Of a stretch of 64,000 nt of DNA, positions 8,163 through 16,791 are shown piece by piece (position 1 is the first letter of the stretch; every line of letters starts with the position of its first letter). Under the pieces are notes generated by a model, which was given only the letters and a program-made list of their open reading frames with translations, did not search any database and had not been told where the DNA came from. Where the stretch lies: the NCBI RefSeq assembly GCF_004916905.1, contig NZ_SDLV01000012.1, positions 62,001-126,000 of the forward strand, written 5' to 3'. The position numbers and the translations under genes are program-made. Origin of the DNA: Chryseobacterium candidae. Its GTDB lineage: Bacteria; Bacteroidota; Bacteroidia; Flavobacteriales; Weeksellaceae.

Positions 8163-9605
8163 CTATTTCTGAGGAATATTCGCTAAAATATCTTTCAGGA
8201 AGCTCCAGAATTTTTGTGCTGAAGGGATGTTGGCTCTCTCATCAGGTGAATGTGCTCCTCTGATGGTTGGTCCAAAGCTTACCATTTCCATTTCAGGATA
8301 GTTGGCACCGATGATCCCGCACTCAAGACCTGCGTGGCAAGCTACTACATGGGGTTTTTCAGTGAACTTTTCAATATAAAGTTTCTCCATCAGCTGTACA
8401 ATCTCTGAACCAGGTTTTGGTTTCCATCCCGGATATGATCCGCTGAATTCAACATTCATTCCAGCCAGCTCTGCTACCGATTTCAATTGTTCTGCTACTG
8501 AATATTTGGAAGAATCTACAGAAGACCTTGTAAGGTTTAAAATCTTGAGTTCTCCGCCTTTCAGTTCTACTCTTGCTACGTTGTTGGACGCTTCTACAAG
8601 ATCAGCCACATCAGGACTCATTCTGTAAACTCCGTTGTGAAGAGCCTTTAAAGTGAGGATCACTTTTTTAGAATCTGTCTCTGAAATAGCTTTGTCGGAA
8701 GAAGTAGAGTTTTCAATATTGATCTGGATTCCCGGTTCTACAGTAGCAAATTCTTCTAAGATCTCTTTTTTAAGAACCGTTACATTTTCAATAAATTCCT
8801 GGGCATTTCTCACAGAAATTATTGCAACTCCTTCTCTTGGGATAGCATTTCTCAACCCTCCGCTGTCGATAGAGATCAATTCAATATTCTGGTTTTCCAG
8901 TCCGGTGTAAAGAAGTCTTCCCAAAATGATATTGGCATTTCCGAAGCCTTTATGGATATCCATTCCGGAGTGTCCACCCTGTAGCCCTTTTACTTCAAGT
9001 CTTACAATTTGTCCTTTTGAAGCTTCTGCAGTATAGGTTTGAGTGATTGTCACGTCTACACCTCCTGCACAACCGATATCAATTTCATCATCCTCTTCCG
9101 TATCAAGATTCAATAGAATTTGTCCTGCCAATTGTCCTGGTTTTAATCCTAAAGCACCTGTCATTCCTGTCTCCTCATCAATCGTGAAAAGAGCTTCCAA
9201 TGCAGGGTGTGGAATATCTGAACTTTCAAGGATAGACATGATGGTTGCTACTCCTAAACCATTATCAGCTCCTAAAGTAGTTCCTTTTGCCTTTACCCAG
9301 TCACCGTCAATTTCCATTTTAATTCCTTCGGTTTCAAAATCGAAATTCACATCATTGTTTTTCTGGCAAACCATATCAAGGTGCGATTGAAGCACAATAG
9401 ATTTACGGTTTTCCATTCCTGCCGTGGCCGGCTTCTTAATAATAACGTTTCCTACTTCATCTACCGTAGTTTCCAGTCCTAAATTTTCACCAAATCCTTT
9501 GATAAATGCGATCACTTTTTCCTCCTTTTTTGAAGGTCTTGGAACAGCATTTAATCTGGAGAAATTTTTCCATATAATCTGCGGTTCTATATTAGATAAT
9601 TCCAT
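8163..9605 (-). CDS. pepD: Aminoacyl-histidine dipeptidase (cytosol non-specific dipeptidase)
   Basis: A 480-residue M20-family zinc dipeptidase of the PepD type, which cleaves Xaa-His and other dipeptides in the cytosol. Metal and catalytic motifs are clear: SHLDMVCQK, GADNGLG (bridging Asp), DEETGMTGALGL (catalytic Glu and metal Glu), LDTEEDDE, and the C-terminal CHAGLECGI and GAHSPDER (last metal His). Length matches E. coli PepD (485). It is a single gene with its own TAAATTTG box upstream and no signal peptide. Confidence 0.97.
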   Translation of the reverse strand: MELSNIEPQIIWKNFSRLNAVPRPSKKEEKVIAFIKGFGENLGLETTVDEVGNVIIKKPATAGMENRKSIVLQSHLDMVCQKNNDVNFDFETEGIKMEIDGDWVKAKGTTLGADNGLGVATIMSILESSDIPHPALEALFTIDEETGMTGALGLKPGQLAGQILLNLDTEEDDEIDIGCAGGVDVTITQTYTAEASKGQIVRLEVKGLQGGHSGMDIHKGFGNANIILGRLLYTGLENQNIELISIDSGGLRNAIPREGVAIISVRNAQEFIENVTVLKKEILEEFATVEPGIQINIENSTSSDKAISETDSKKVILTLKALHNGVYRMSPDVADLVEASNNVARVELKGGELKILNLTRSSVDSSKYSVAEQLKSVAELAGMNVEFSGSYPGWKPKPGSEIVQLMEKLYIEKFTEKPHVVACHAGLECGIIGANYPEMEMVSFGPTIRGAHSPDERANIPSAQKFWSFLKDILANIPQK

Positions 9606-9621
9606 TGAAATTTATTTTTCT

Positions 9622-9629
9622 CAAATTTA
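9622..9629 (-). promoter_or_regulatory. Probable -7 box (TAAATTTG) of pepD
   Basis: On the minus strand TAAATTTG matches TAnnTTTG and ends 16 bases before the pepD ATG. No clear -33 TTG is seen. Confidence 0.5.
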
Positions 9630-9633
9630 CGAA

Positions 9634-9669
9634 TAAAAAAATGCTTCCGTGAGATACAGAAGCATTTTT
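9634..9669 (-). terminator. Terminator of the lipoprotein gene at 9687-10178
   Basis: ATGCTTC (9641-9647) pairs with GAAGCAT (9659-9665), flanked by A7 on the left (a T-run for the minus strand) and T5 on the right. Confidence 0.8.
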
Positions 9670-9686
9670 GTAGGATTTCGCTTGTA

Positions 9687-10178
9687 TTAACACCCACACT
9701 CTCCATAGATCGGAGTGGTAAATGTAGTTCCGTCCGGTTTCTCTATAGTCAGAGTTCCTTCAAACAGTAAAGCCTCTTCGCCCTTTATTTTTTTACCTTT
9801 TACAGAAATTTTATAATCATCATTTTCTATTTCCTTGGTCAGCAGTTCATCTACTTCCATGTCACTTGATGAGATAAGATTCATAGCAAGCCTTTTGCCA
9901 TCCAGCATCATATATGCAGTTTTTCCGGCATCATCTGCGTAGATATATCTTTCATTTTCAAAATCAGATTTACTGGCTGCAAAATAGCAGGAACATTCTT
10001 TGATTTCTTGTGGAAACGGAATCGTCCCCACCAGAATATTTCCTGAAGAAGAAGCTCTTGCAGTTGAATCTTTGGCAACATGCAAAGAATCAGCAGTAGT
10101 GGAGTCTGAAACAGTTTCTTTTTCCTTTTTACAGGCTGCCAATAGAAATGCGGAAAATACAATGATTACATATTTCAT
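9687..10178 (-). CDS. Hypothetical lipoprotein
   Basis: A 163-residue protein with a lipoprotein signal (lipobox LAAC, Cys16) followed by a Lys/Glu/Ser-rich linker. The remaining domain has no motif I can name; it contains a CSC pair near the middle and ends in ECGC, so disulfides or metal binding are possible. It lies 23 bases behind the LURP-one-like gene on the same strand and ends at a clear terminator, so the two are probably one transcript. Confidence 0.7.
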   Translation of the reverse strand: MKYVIIVFSAFLLAACKKEKETVSDSTTADSLHVAKDSTARASSSGNILVGTIPFPQEIKECSCYFAASKSDFENERYIYADDAGKTAYMMLDGKRLAMNLISSSDMEVDELLTKEIENDDYKISVKGKKIKGEEALLFEGTLTIEKPDGTTFTTPIYGECGC

Positions 10179-10201
10179 GTCTTTGTGGTTTTATAATTTG
10201 T

Positions 10202-10807
10202 TTATCCTCTTGCTCTTTCAAGAAGTGTCATCATCAATAAAGAAAGGATTACCAGGCTTTCTTCCTCATCATCAATATCGATCAGTCTGTCCAGCTGGAA
10301 TCTTCTTCCGAAGAATGAAGGCATTTTTTTAAGCTTAAAATAAGCCTTTCCGTCTATCCCTGTTACCGTATATGATGGATTAAGGAAATATCCAGTAAAC
10401 ATCCCGATGATAGGAAGTTCTCCTACAAAGCTGTCCCAGAATCTTACCCATGCACTGTCTTCCTGAATTTTAAACTTAGGCTGATCATGTGCATCCAGAA
10501 TATCATAACTTGCTTTCCAGATAGAACGCATTCCTTTTCTGGCTAATCTGCCAAAGTTTTTATTGTCAATAAGATCATTTAAAGAATATGAAGCGTTGAA
10601 ATCAATCCATTGATTGGCTCTGATTCTGAAAAGTTCCTTAGACTTGCTTTCATCATTAAAAACAATAACGTCTTCTTTCAACTTGAACATTTTCTGACGA
10701 ACATATGCCACATAATTTCCATTTTTGTCAGTAATGTTAAAGTCACTTGCTAAAGTAGTGATTTTGAATTTGAAATCCAGAGGATAATTTAGATTGTTAA
10801 GTACCAT
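10202..10807 (-). CDS. LURP-one-related / tubby-like C2 domain protein (tentative)
   Basis: A 201-residue protein that reads as one LURP-one-related (tubby/scramblase-like) beta-barrel: alternating beta strands such as DFNITDKNGNYVAYVRQKM, then DAHDQPKFKIQED, and a C-terminal hydrophobic helix (LVILSLLMMTLL) that in tubby-like folds fills the barrel. The function of bacterial members is unknown. It has no signal peptide. It is the first gene of a probable pair with the downstream lipoprotein. Confidence 0.6.
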   Translation of the reverse strand: MVLNNLNYPLDFKFKITTLASDFNITDKNGNYVAYVRQKMFKLKEDVIVFNDESKSKELFRIRANQWIDFNASYSLNDLIDNKNFGRLARKGMRSIWKASYDILDAHDQPKFKIQEDSAWVRFWDSFVGELPIIGMFTGYFLNPSYTVTGIDGKAYFKLKKMPSFFGRRFQLDRLIDIDDEEESLVILSLLMMTLLERARG

Positions 10808-10914
10808 GTTAGTTAATTTTTTTCATATTTAATTTAAGCCGCAAATATAAAGGTTTTTTTAGTGTTCTCAGGTATGGGAGAAATATAAAATATCATCATG
10901 GGACATTAATCTCA

Positions 10915-11030
10915 TGGTCAATTGTCAATTTTTGCTGCGCAAAGTCAATAGTCAATAATCACTTTATACAAATTCACAAACGAAGGGAATTGACGATTCA
11001 CTATTCACTATCAATTATCAACTTTAATCC
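10915..11030. repeat. AT-rich intergenic repeat-like segment upstream of recR
   Basis: This stretch contains clusters of closely related short words (GTCAATTGTCAATTTT, GTCAATAGTCAATAATCAC, GATTCACTATTCACTATCAATTATC). They read as short imperfect tandem and inverted copies of TCAAT/TCACTA. It resembles the repeat-rich spacer at 16549-16658. It is non-coding in all frames. Confidence 0.45.
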
Positions 11031-11031
11031 T

Positions 11032-11039
11032 TATTTTTG
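11032..11039 (+). promoter_or_regulatory. -7 box (TATTTTTG) immediately before recR
   Basis: TATTTTTG ends five bases before the recR ATG, so an authentic start here would give a nearly leaderless mRNA. No -33 TTG is at the standard distance. Confidence 0.45.
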
Positions 11040-11044
11040 TACCT

Positions 11045-11656
11045 ATGGATTACCCTAGTAAAGTATTGGCAAAGGCAGTGGACGAGATTTCCGGGCTGCC
11101 AGGAATTGGCAGGAAAACGGCTTTGAGATTAGCATTACATTTGTTAAAGCAGCCCAATTCCAGAGCCGTAAGCCTTGGAAACTCCCTGATCAATCTTGTT
11201 AATGAAATAAAATATTGTAAAGAATGTCACAATTTCTCGGATTTTGACATTTGTGAAATATGCAGCAATGAAAAGAGAAATGGAGAACTGATCTGTATCG
11301 TTGAAGATGTACGGGATGTAATTGCCATAGAAAATACAGGAAAGTATACAGGGAAATATCTGATTCTTGGCGGTAAAATTTCTCCGATGGAAGGAGTAGG
11401 GCCTGGCCAGCTGAATATTCCAAGTATTGAAAAGAAACTGAATGAAGGAAAGGTAAAGGAATTTATTTTTGCTTTGAGTGCTACGATGGAAGGAGACACT
11501 ACAGCTTATTATATTTACAAGAAATTTAAAAACTTCAATGTGAATTTCTCCAGTATTGCAAGAGGAATTTCTGTAGGAGATGAACTGGAATATGCTGATG
11601 AGATTTCTTTAGGAAGATCTATTATCAACAGGCTGCCATACAACGAAAAGGATTAA
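11045..11656 (+). CDS. recR: Recombination mediator protein RecR
   Basis: RecR, 203 residues, works with RecF/RecO to load RecA on single-stranded gaps. It has the N-terminal helix-hairpin-helix (ISGLPGIGRKTALRLALHL), a Cys4 zinc finger (CKECHNFSDFDICEIC, about 58-73), and a Toprim domain starting at ICIVEDVRDVIAIE. The length and order match the family. The glycosyltransferase gene begins one base after its stop, so the two are co-transcribed although functionally unrelated. Confidence 0.97.
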   Translation: MDYPSKVLAKAVDEISGLPGIGRKTALRLALHLLKQPNSRAVSLGNSLINLVNEIKYCKECHNFSDFDICEICSNEKRNGELICIVEDVRDVIAIENTGKYTGKYLILGGKISPMEGVGPGQLNIPSIEKKLNEGKVKEFIFALSATMEGDTTAYYIYKKFKNFNVNFSSIARGISVGDELEYADEISLGRSIINRLPYNEKD

Positions 11657-11657
11657 T

Positions 11658-12491
11658 ATGAAGCTGTCCGTTATTATAGTTAATTACAACGTCACCCAAT
11701 TGCTAAGAAGCTGCCTCCTGTCCCTACGGAAGTATATACAGGATATAGAGTATGAAGTAATGGTGATTGATAATGCTTCAACAGATAGTTCCTGGGGAGA
11801 TCTTATTCCTGAGTTTCCCGAAGTACATTTTATATCATCTGAAACCAATGGCGGGTTTTCAAAAGCCAATAATCAGGCTGTACAAACTGCGAAAGGAGAA
11901 TATATATTGCTTTTGAATCCTGATACGGAATTGGAGGGCTTTTATATGAAAGAATTGCTGGATTTTGCAGATGCGCAGGCTTCATTCGGATGTCTGGGCG
12001 TAAGAATGCATGATGCAGAAGGGAATTTTCTTCCTGAAAGCAAGCGCTCAGTTCCGGATATGTTTAATTCTTTTGAAAAGCTCTTTACCAACTTTAAAAA
12101 GAACAACTCGAAATCTTATTACAGAAATGATATAGAAGAAAATGCGGTTGCAGAAGTGGAAGTTCTCACCGGAGCATTTTTATTGGCTAAAAAAGACGTT
12201 TATGAGAAAATAGGAGGATTGGATGAGGCTTATTTTATGTACGGAGAAGATATCGATCTCTGCTATACCTTTCTAAGAAACGGATATAAGAACTTCTATT
12301 ATGGAAAAGTTTCTATTCTTCATCATAAAGGAGAAAGTACAATCAAAGATGAATTATATCTCAACAGATTTTACGGAGCGATGCAGATCTTTATTGATAA
12401 GTATTATAAGGAATCGAAGCCTTTACAGTATTCTTTTTTGAAAGCAGGATTAAAGCTCCGGCATCAGATTGAAAAGATCAAGCTAAAATAA
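11658..12491 (+). CDS. Family 2 glycosyltransferase
   Basis: A 277-residue GT-A fold glycosyltransferase of the rhamnosyltransferase-like GT2 group. It shows the nucleotide-sugar region (VIIVNYNVTQLL, then VIDNASTDSS), a DxD-like NPDTELE metal site, and the acceptor/catalytic region MYGEDIDLCYTFLRNGYKN with the ED pair. No membrane helices are evident. It probably transfers a sugar onto a surface polysaccharide or lipid; donor and acceptor are unknown. Translational coupling to recR is likely from the one-base gap. A terminator follows directly. Confidence 0.9.
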   Translation: MKLSVIIVNYNVTQLLRSCLLSLRKYIQDIEYEVMVIDNASTDSSWGDLIPEFPEVHFISSETNGGFSKANNQAVQTAKGEYILLLNPDTELEGFYMKELLDFADAQASFGCLGVRMHDAEGNFLPESKRSVPDMFNSFEKLFTNFKKNNSKSYYRNDIEENAVAEVEVLTGAFLLAKKDVYEKIGGLDEAYFMYGEDIDLCYTFLRNGYKNFYYGKVSILHHKGESTIKDELYLNRFYGAMQIFIDKYYKESKPLQYSFLKAGLKLRHQIEKIKLK

Positions 12492-12520
12492 AAAAGCAAC
12501 TCAATTGGAGTTGCTTTTGT
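12492..12520 (+). terminator. Terminator after the recR-glycosyltransferase operon
   Basis: AAAAGCAACTC (12492-12502) pairs with GAGTTGCTTTT (12508-12518) around a short loop. A- and T-runs on both sides make it usable in either direction, including for secG. Confidence 0.88.
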
Positions 12521-12542
12521 TATATGTAAGATGATATTCTTC

Positions 12543-12893
12543 TTATTTTACCGGAGCAGGAGTCTGTGCCGGAGTTGTTGTAGAAGAAGCAGGAGCTGAC
12601 TGTTTTGCAGGAGCTTCTTTCTTAGCTGGCTGCTGTTGTGCAGGAAGTGCCTGAGACGGCTTACCTGTAATAACAACGCTTAAAAGGATAAGAACAATGA
12701 TAGTTCCGCCTAGAGTCCATGTTGCTTTTTCCATGAAATCATTGGTTCTTTGTACCCCGAACTGTGCAGATGATGCACCTCCGAATGTACTGGAAAGGCC
12801 TCCTCCTTTTGGATTTTGTGCCATAACGATAATTACCAATAAAACACTGGCAACCATAACAAGAACCATCAATAGTGTAAATATAGTATCCAT
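12543..12893 (-). CDS. secG: Preprotein translocase subunit SecG
   Basis: A 116-residue SecG with two transmembrane helices (about 4-24 and 55-76) joined by the family loop MAQNPKGGGLSSTFGG and a following FMEKATW segment. SecG assists SecYE in protein export. The C-terminal 35 residues are a Lys/Pro/Ala/Gln-rich tail longer than in E. coli, a common feature in Bacteroidota. It is monocistronic between two terminators. Confidence 0.96.
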   Translation of the reverse strand: MDTIFTLLMVLVMVASVLLVIIVMAQNPKGGGLSSTFGGASSAQFGVQRTNDFMEKATWTLGGTIIVLILLSVVITGKPSQALPAQQQPAKKEAPAKQSAPASSTTTPAQTPAPVK

Positions 12894-12980
12894 TAATTCT
12901 GATATCTTTTTGAATGGGCAAATTTAATCTTTTTTTACTGAATGACAAAAAAAGATGTCGCCAAATGTTGATAAAAATAA

Positions 12981-13008
12981 AAACGGCAACAATTGTTGCC
13001 GTTTTTTC
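12981..13008 (-). terminator. Terminator after the M16 peptidase operon
   Basis: The arms AAACGGCAAC (12981-12990) and GTTGCCGTTT (12995-13004) form an almost continuous palindrome with a central AATT. A/T runs flank both sides. It is 20 bases after the stop of the M16-like gene on the minus strand. Confidence 0.88.
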
Positions 13009-13026
13009 TATAAAAATAGGATGTTG

Positions 13027-15072
13027 TTATTTAAAATCAGCATCTGTAGCCTTATTGATCTCATAAGACTTTACAGTCATGGTCATGTCCATTCCCATCT
13101 GACTTACAGAGATGGTAAAAGGCATTTTTACACCTTCAACATCTTTATAATTAGAGAATGTTGTCGGAATTGTCATTTCCTGACCTTTAGCTTTTACCTT
13201 TTTAGTTTCTCCGGTTTTTAATCCTGTTGCAACGCTGTAGTAATACGTAGTATTTCCACCTTTAATGGCGTAAGAATCTTCACCTCCGATTTTTTCAATT
13301 CCGCCTAATTTATAATCAGCAGATTTTGTAAATCCTAATTCTTCGAAAATTTCAGAATTTTTTTGTTTTTCAGCAATTTCTTCCGGTGTGATATCAACTC
13401 TTTGTCCCATTTGCATAGAATAACCGGTTTTTCCATCGAAAACCTGCTTCTGAACAACCTGTCCCATTGCTGTTACAGTGGTAAGCTCCTTTCCGCCTTG
13501 TGCTTTAACGATTTTAAAATCGATGTTTTGTCCCTGCATAGACATGGAAGCATTGGTTGTATAAGAAGTGATCTTTGCCAGATTAGCTTTTCCTCCGATA
13601 GCATTAATATACTTATCAACAACAGAGGCAACCGTTACATTGGCATCCACTTTTTGTACAGTTGGTTTCGCAACAGGGTTAGCTTCCTTATCGAAATATT
13701 TTACAGGATAGCCCAGTTTTTCCAATCCTTCAGAAATATCAGATGCTTTACCAGCGATGAAAATTCTGCTTTGGTTAGGTAATATGGTAGCTTTTACAGC
13801 ATTGGAAACATCTGCAGCCGTTACTTTATCAATAGATTTTAAGTAATTGGTATAGAAATCAGCAGGTAAATCCTGAACTTTTTGGTTTAAAGCAAATCTT
13901 GCAATGGTAGCCGGCTGCTCCAAAGACATGATGAAAGATCCTTTCAGTTTAGCTTTAGCATTGGCTAATTCCTCAGGTTTTACAGTAGAAATAGCATTAA
14001 GCTCATTCATGAATTCTTTAACAGCTTTGTCTGTAACCTCATTTCTTACGCTTGCACTTGCAGAGAATTGTGGAGAGTACTTGCTGGCAACCATACTTGA
14101 ATAAGCCCCATAGGTAAATCCGTTTTTCTCACGAAGATTCATGAAAAGTCTAGCTTCACCACCGCCGCCGAGAATATAGTTGGCGATTGTTGCAGGGAAG
14201 TAGTTCGCATCTTTCATTTTCAAAGTGTTCAGGTTGTTTAAAGAAACAACAGACTGTACTGCAGAAGGAACATCTACTACGTTGATCTCCGTTTTCGCAA
14301 CATTAGAAGCAGGTTCTAACTGTGCAATAGGTGTGTTCGCTTTTTTCCAGCTACTGAAAGCTTTTTCAATCAAAGGTTTTACCTGGTCAAACTTCACGTC
14401 TCCTACAATTACTAAGTAAGCATTGTCCGGAGCGTAGTATTTTTTATAAGTGTTCTGAACGTCAGCAAGCTGGATTTTATTGATAGACTCAACCGTTTCA
14501 AATTCACCTCTTGACGTGTTTTTTCCATACATCAAAGCGTTGGAAACTTTTGAAGCAATAGAAGATGCATTTTTTTCTTCAGACTTTAATCCCTCGATAG
14601 CTCTTTCTTTAGAGTTTTGAATTTCTTCAGCAGAGAATTTAGGATTAATAATGGCATCAGCCATCAGTCCTAATACTTCAGGGAAATATTTTGAAAGTGA
14701 ATTGGCTGAAGCTCCTCCTGAAGAAAAATTAAGGTTCGCTCCAAGGTAGTCTACTTTTTTGTTGAAATCATCTTTGCTGATGTTGGTTGTTCCGTTTTCG
14801 AACTGTTCAGCCATAATTTCGCTTACTCCGGTTACTGCTCCTTCGTTGTACGGAGGTCTGTCCATAGAAAGGCTTGCACTTACTCTTGGTAATTTGTTGT
14901 TCTCAACCACCATTACTGTAAGACCGTTGCTTAGCTGGAAAGTTTTTGGCTTCGCAATGTTAATTGCAGGAGTAGGTCCTGGTTTTGGCATTGCATTAAG
15001 ATCTATTTTTTGTGCTGAAACCATTCCTGTAAAGAAAAATGCTGCAGCTATATATGTTAATTGCTTTTTCAT
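13027..15072 (-). CDS. M16 peptidase-like subunit lacking the zinc motif, with extra C-terminal domain
   Basis: A 681-residue exported protein (signal peptide ending near VSAQ, residue 21). Residues about 35-455 have the two-lobed M16B fold, but the zinc motif HxxEH is replaced by EIMAEQF, so this is the non-catalytic partner type. Residues about 470-681 form an additional beta-rich domain (TTNASMSMQGQNIDFKIVKA to the C-terminus) resembling LolA-like lipoprotein-carrier or outer-membrane-lipoprotein-sorting folds (inference). It follows the active M16 gene on the same strand with a 53-base gap, so the pair probably forms a periplasmic heterodimeric peptidase. Confidence 0.88.
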   Translation of the reverse strand: MKKQLTYIAAAFFFTGMVSAQKIDLNAMPKPGPTPAINIAKPKTFQLSNGLTVMVVENNKLPRVSASLSMDRPPYNEGAVTGVSEIMAEQFENGTTNISKDDFNKKVDYLGANLNFSSGGASANSLSKYFPEVLGLMADAIINPKFSAEEIQNSKERAIEGLKSEEKNASSIASKVSNALMYGKNTSRGEFETVESINKIQLADVQNTYKKYYAPDNAYLVIVGDVKFDQVKPLIEKAFSSWKKANTPIAQLEPASNVAKTEINVVDVPSAVQSVVSLNNLNTLKMKDANYFPATIANYILGGGGEARLFMNLREKNGFTYGAYSSMVASKYSPQFSASASVRNEVTDKAVKEFMNELNAISTVKPEELANAKAKLKGSFIMSLEQPATIARFALNQKVQDLPADFYTNYLKSIDKVTAADVSNAVKATILPNQSRIFIAGKASDISEGLEKLGYPVKYFDKEANPVAKPTVQKVDANVTVASVVDKYINAIGGKANLAKITSYTTNASMSMQGQNIDFKIVKAQGGKELTTVTAMGQVVQKQVFDGKTGYSMQMGQRVDITPEEIAEKQKNSEIFEELGFTKSADYKLGGIEKIGGEDSYAIKGGNTTYYYSVATGLKTGETKKVKAKGQEMTIPTTFSNYKDVEGVKMPFTISVSQMGMDMTMTVKSYEINKATDADFK

Positions 15073-15125
15073 TTGTAAAAATTTAATTTTTAATAATCAT
15101 ATTATCACCTAAGAAGTTGAAATGA

Positions 15126-16439
15126 TTACTTTTTCTCAGGTACGTAATTGATGACTATTCTTTGGTTGGAATTAAGATACTTTTTAGCTGCATTCTGAAG
15201 ATCCTGTCTGGTGATAGATCTGTAAATGTCGATTTCTTTGTTGATCAAATTCGTATCCCCCATCAATACATGGTTGGTTGCCAGTGAAGCAGCAATTCCC
15301 TGAATGCTTGAGTTGGCATTTACAAACTGGTTTTCGTACTGGTTCTGAAGTTTTTGATAATCTTCTTCAGAAATTAAAGTCGTCTGAAGTTTTTTGATCT
15401 CAGCATCAATGTCAGCCTGTAAAGCCTGCTTTGTAGTCTGTCCCATAGGAATGGCGAAGAACGCAAAAATACTGTAATCTTCAAGCCCCTGGTTGAAAGC
15501 AGCTACCTGAAGCGCTTTTTTGTCCTGGTCAACTAATTTTTTATATAAAACAGAAGATTTTCCATTGCTTAAGTAAGAAGAAAGCATATCCAAAACATAA
15601 GCATCTTTCTCTTTGTTAGCAGGAGTTCTGTATGCAAATACATAAGCCGGAAGCTGGATATTCGGGTCAGTAGCAGTTACTTCTTTTTCCTGTGTGATAG
15701 GAGTTTCTTTCGGGAAATCTTTTGGATAAAGGGTTCCTTTTGGAATGCCTCCGTAATAGGTTTCAATCCATTTCTTAGTCTGTTCAGGTTTGATATCTCC
15801 TGCCACCACTAAAGTAGCATTATTCGGAACGTAATATTTCTTGTAGAACGCCTGAAACTCTTCTAATTTAGCAGAGTTCAGATCTTCCATAGAACCAATT
15901 GTTGGCCAGTTGTATGGGTGATTGGTAAATAAATTTTTCTGAATAGTCGTGAAAAGATTTCCGTAAGGCTGGTTATCCATTCTTAATCTTTTCTCTTCTT
16001 TTACAACCTCTCTCTGCGTATCCACACCAATCTGGTTGATTACAGCGTGGCGCATTCTTTCTGCTTCCATCCAAAGTCCAAGCTGTTCGTTATTGGAAGG
16101 AAACGTTTCGTAATAATAAGTTCTGTCATTAGTAGTGTTGGCGTTGTTCTGACCTCCGTTGGAAGAAACGATTTTAAACCAGTCTCCTCTTTTGATGTTA
16201 GGAGTTCCTTCGAATAAAAGGTGTTCAAAGAAGTGAGCAAAACCAGTTCTGCCTTTTATTTCATCTTTTGCACCTACATGGTACATTACACCCGTCGTTA
16301 CAACCGGTGCCGAGTTATCCTGATGAAGAATTACGTGAAGACCATTGGGAAGGTCATACTCTTCGAATTTGATTTGCTGTGCATTCAGCATTAGCCCGAA
16401 GAAAGCTACGGCAGCAGCAGAAATAAGTCGCTTTTTCAT
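15126..16439 (-). CDS. M16 family zinc metallopeptidase, catalytic subunit
   Basis: I start this at 16439 (MKKRLISAAAV), because it gives a proper signal peptide ending at LNAQ; an in-frame ATG lies 26 codons upstream. The 437-residue protein has the inverted zinc motif HFFEH (context GFAHFFEHLLFEGTPN) and a downstream metal Glu region (REVVKEEKRLR), so it is catalytically complete. M16B enzymes degrade peptides in a closed chamber formed with a partner, here the zinc-less product of the next gene. Expected location is the periplasm. Confidence 0.92.
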   Translation of the reverse strand: MKKRLISAAAVAFFGLMLNAQQIKFEEYDLPNGLHVILHQDNSAPVVTTGVMYHVGAKDEIKGRTGFAHFFEHLLFEGTPNIKRGDWFKIVSSNGGQNNANTTNDRTYYYETFPSNNEQLGLWMEAERMRHAVINQIGVDTQREVVKEEKRLRMDNQPYGNLFTTIQKNLFTNHPYNWPTIGSMEDLNSAKLEEFQAFYKKYYVPNNATLVVAGDIKPEQTKKWIETYYGGIPKGTLYPKDFPKETPITQEKEVTATDPNIQLPAYVFAYRTPANKEKDAYVLDMLSSYLSNGKSSVLYKKLVDQDKKALQVAAFNQGLEDYSIFAFFAIPMGQTTKQALQADIDAEIKKLQTTLISEEDYQKLQNQYENQFVNANSSIQGIAASLATNHVLMGDTNLINKEIDIYRSITRQDLQNAAKKYLNSNQRIVINYVPEKK

Positions 16440-16548
16440 AAAATTTAGAAATTGTTTATCAATTAGTATGAAAAGTGAATTAAATGTTACAAAATATATT
16501 GAAATATATGATTGCATTGAAAAAATTTTCAGAAATTAAAAACTAAAA

Positions 16549-16658
16549 TGAATGGTGAATGGTGAATTCGCTTGTGAATCTTTTACGTTTTGTATTAAGT
16601 TTTTGGGAATACATAATTTTTCTTTACAGTTAAGTTTAACAATAGCCATTCACCATTC
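16549..16658. repeat. Inverted repeat in the M16/helicase spacer
   Basis: The 14-nt arm TGAATGGTGAATGG (16549-16562) is repeated inverted at 16646-16659 about 80 bases away. The spacer is non-coding in all frames. The rest of the 350-base gap (16440-16791) holds only the helicase promoter and AT-rich sequence. Confidence 0.6.
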
Positions 16659-16739
16659 ACTTGAGAAGCAAAACTGACCATTGACAAATACTATTAGTAC
16701 AATCTTACTACTTCAAATCCCTAACTTCTTTATGAAAGT

Positions 16740-16769
16740 TTGAATTCTGCTCCGAATACCTTAATTTTG
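16740..16769 (+). promoter_or_regulatory. Promoter of the PcrA/UvrD gene (TTG-N19-TAATTTTG)
   Basis: TTG (16740-16742) and TAATTTTG (16762-16769) are separated by exactly 19 bases. The start codon follows 22 bases later. Confidence 0.75.
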
Positions 16770-16791
16770 TGTTCCCAAAATTTTTTGCTGT

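Noticed and set aside
13027..15072. The zinc-less M16 gene considered as a pseudogene
   Set aside because: The frame is intact over 681 codons and zinc-less partners are normal in M16 heterodimers.
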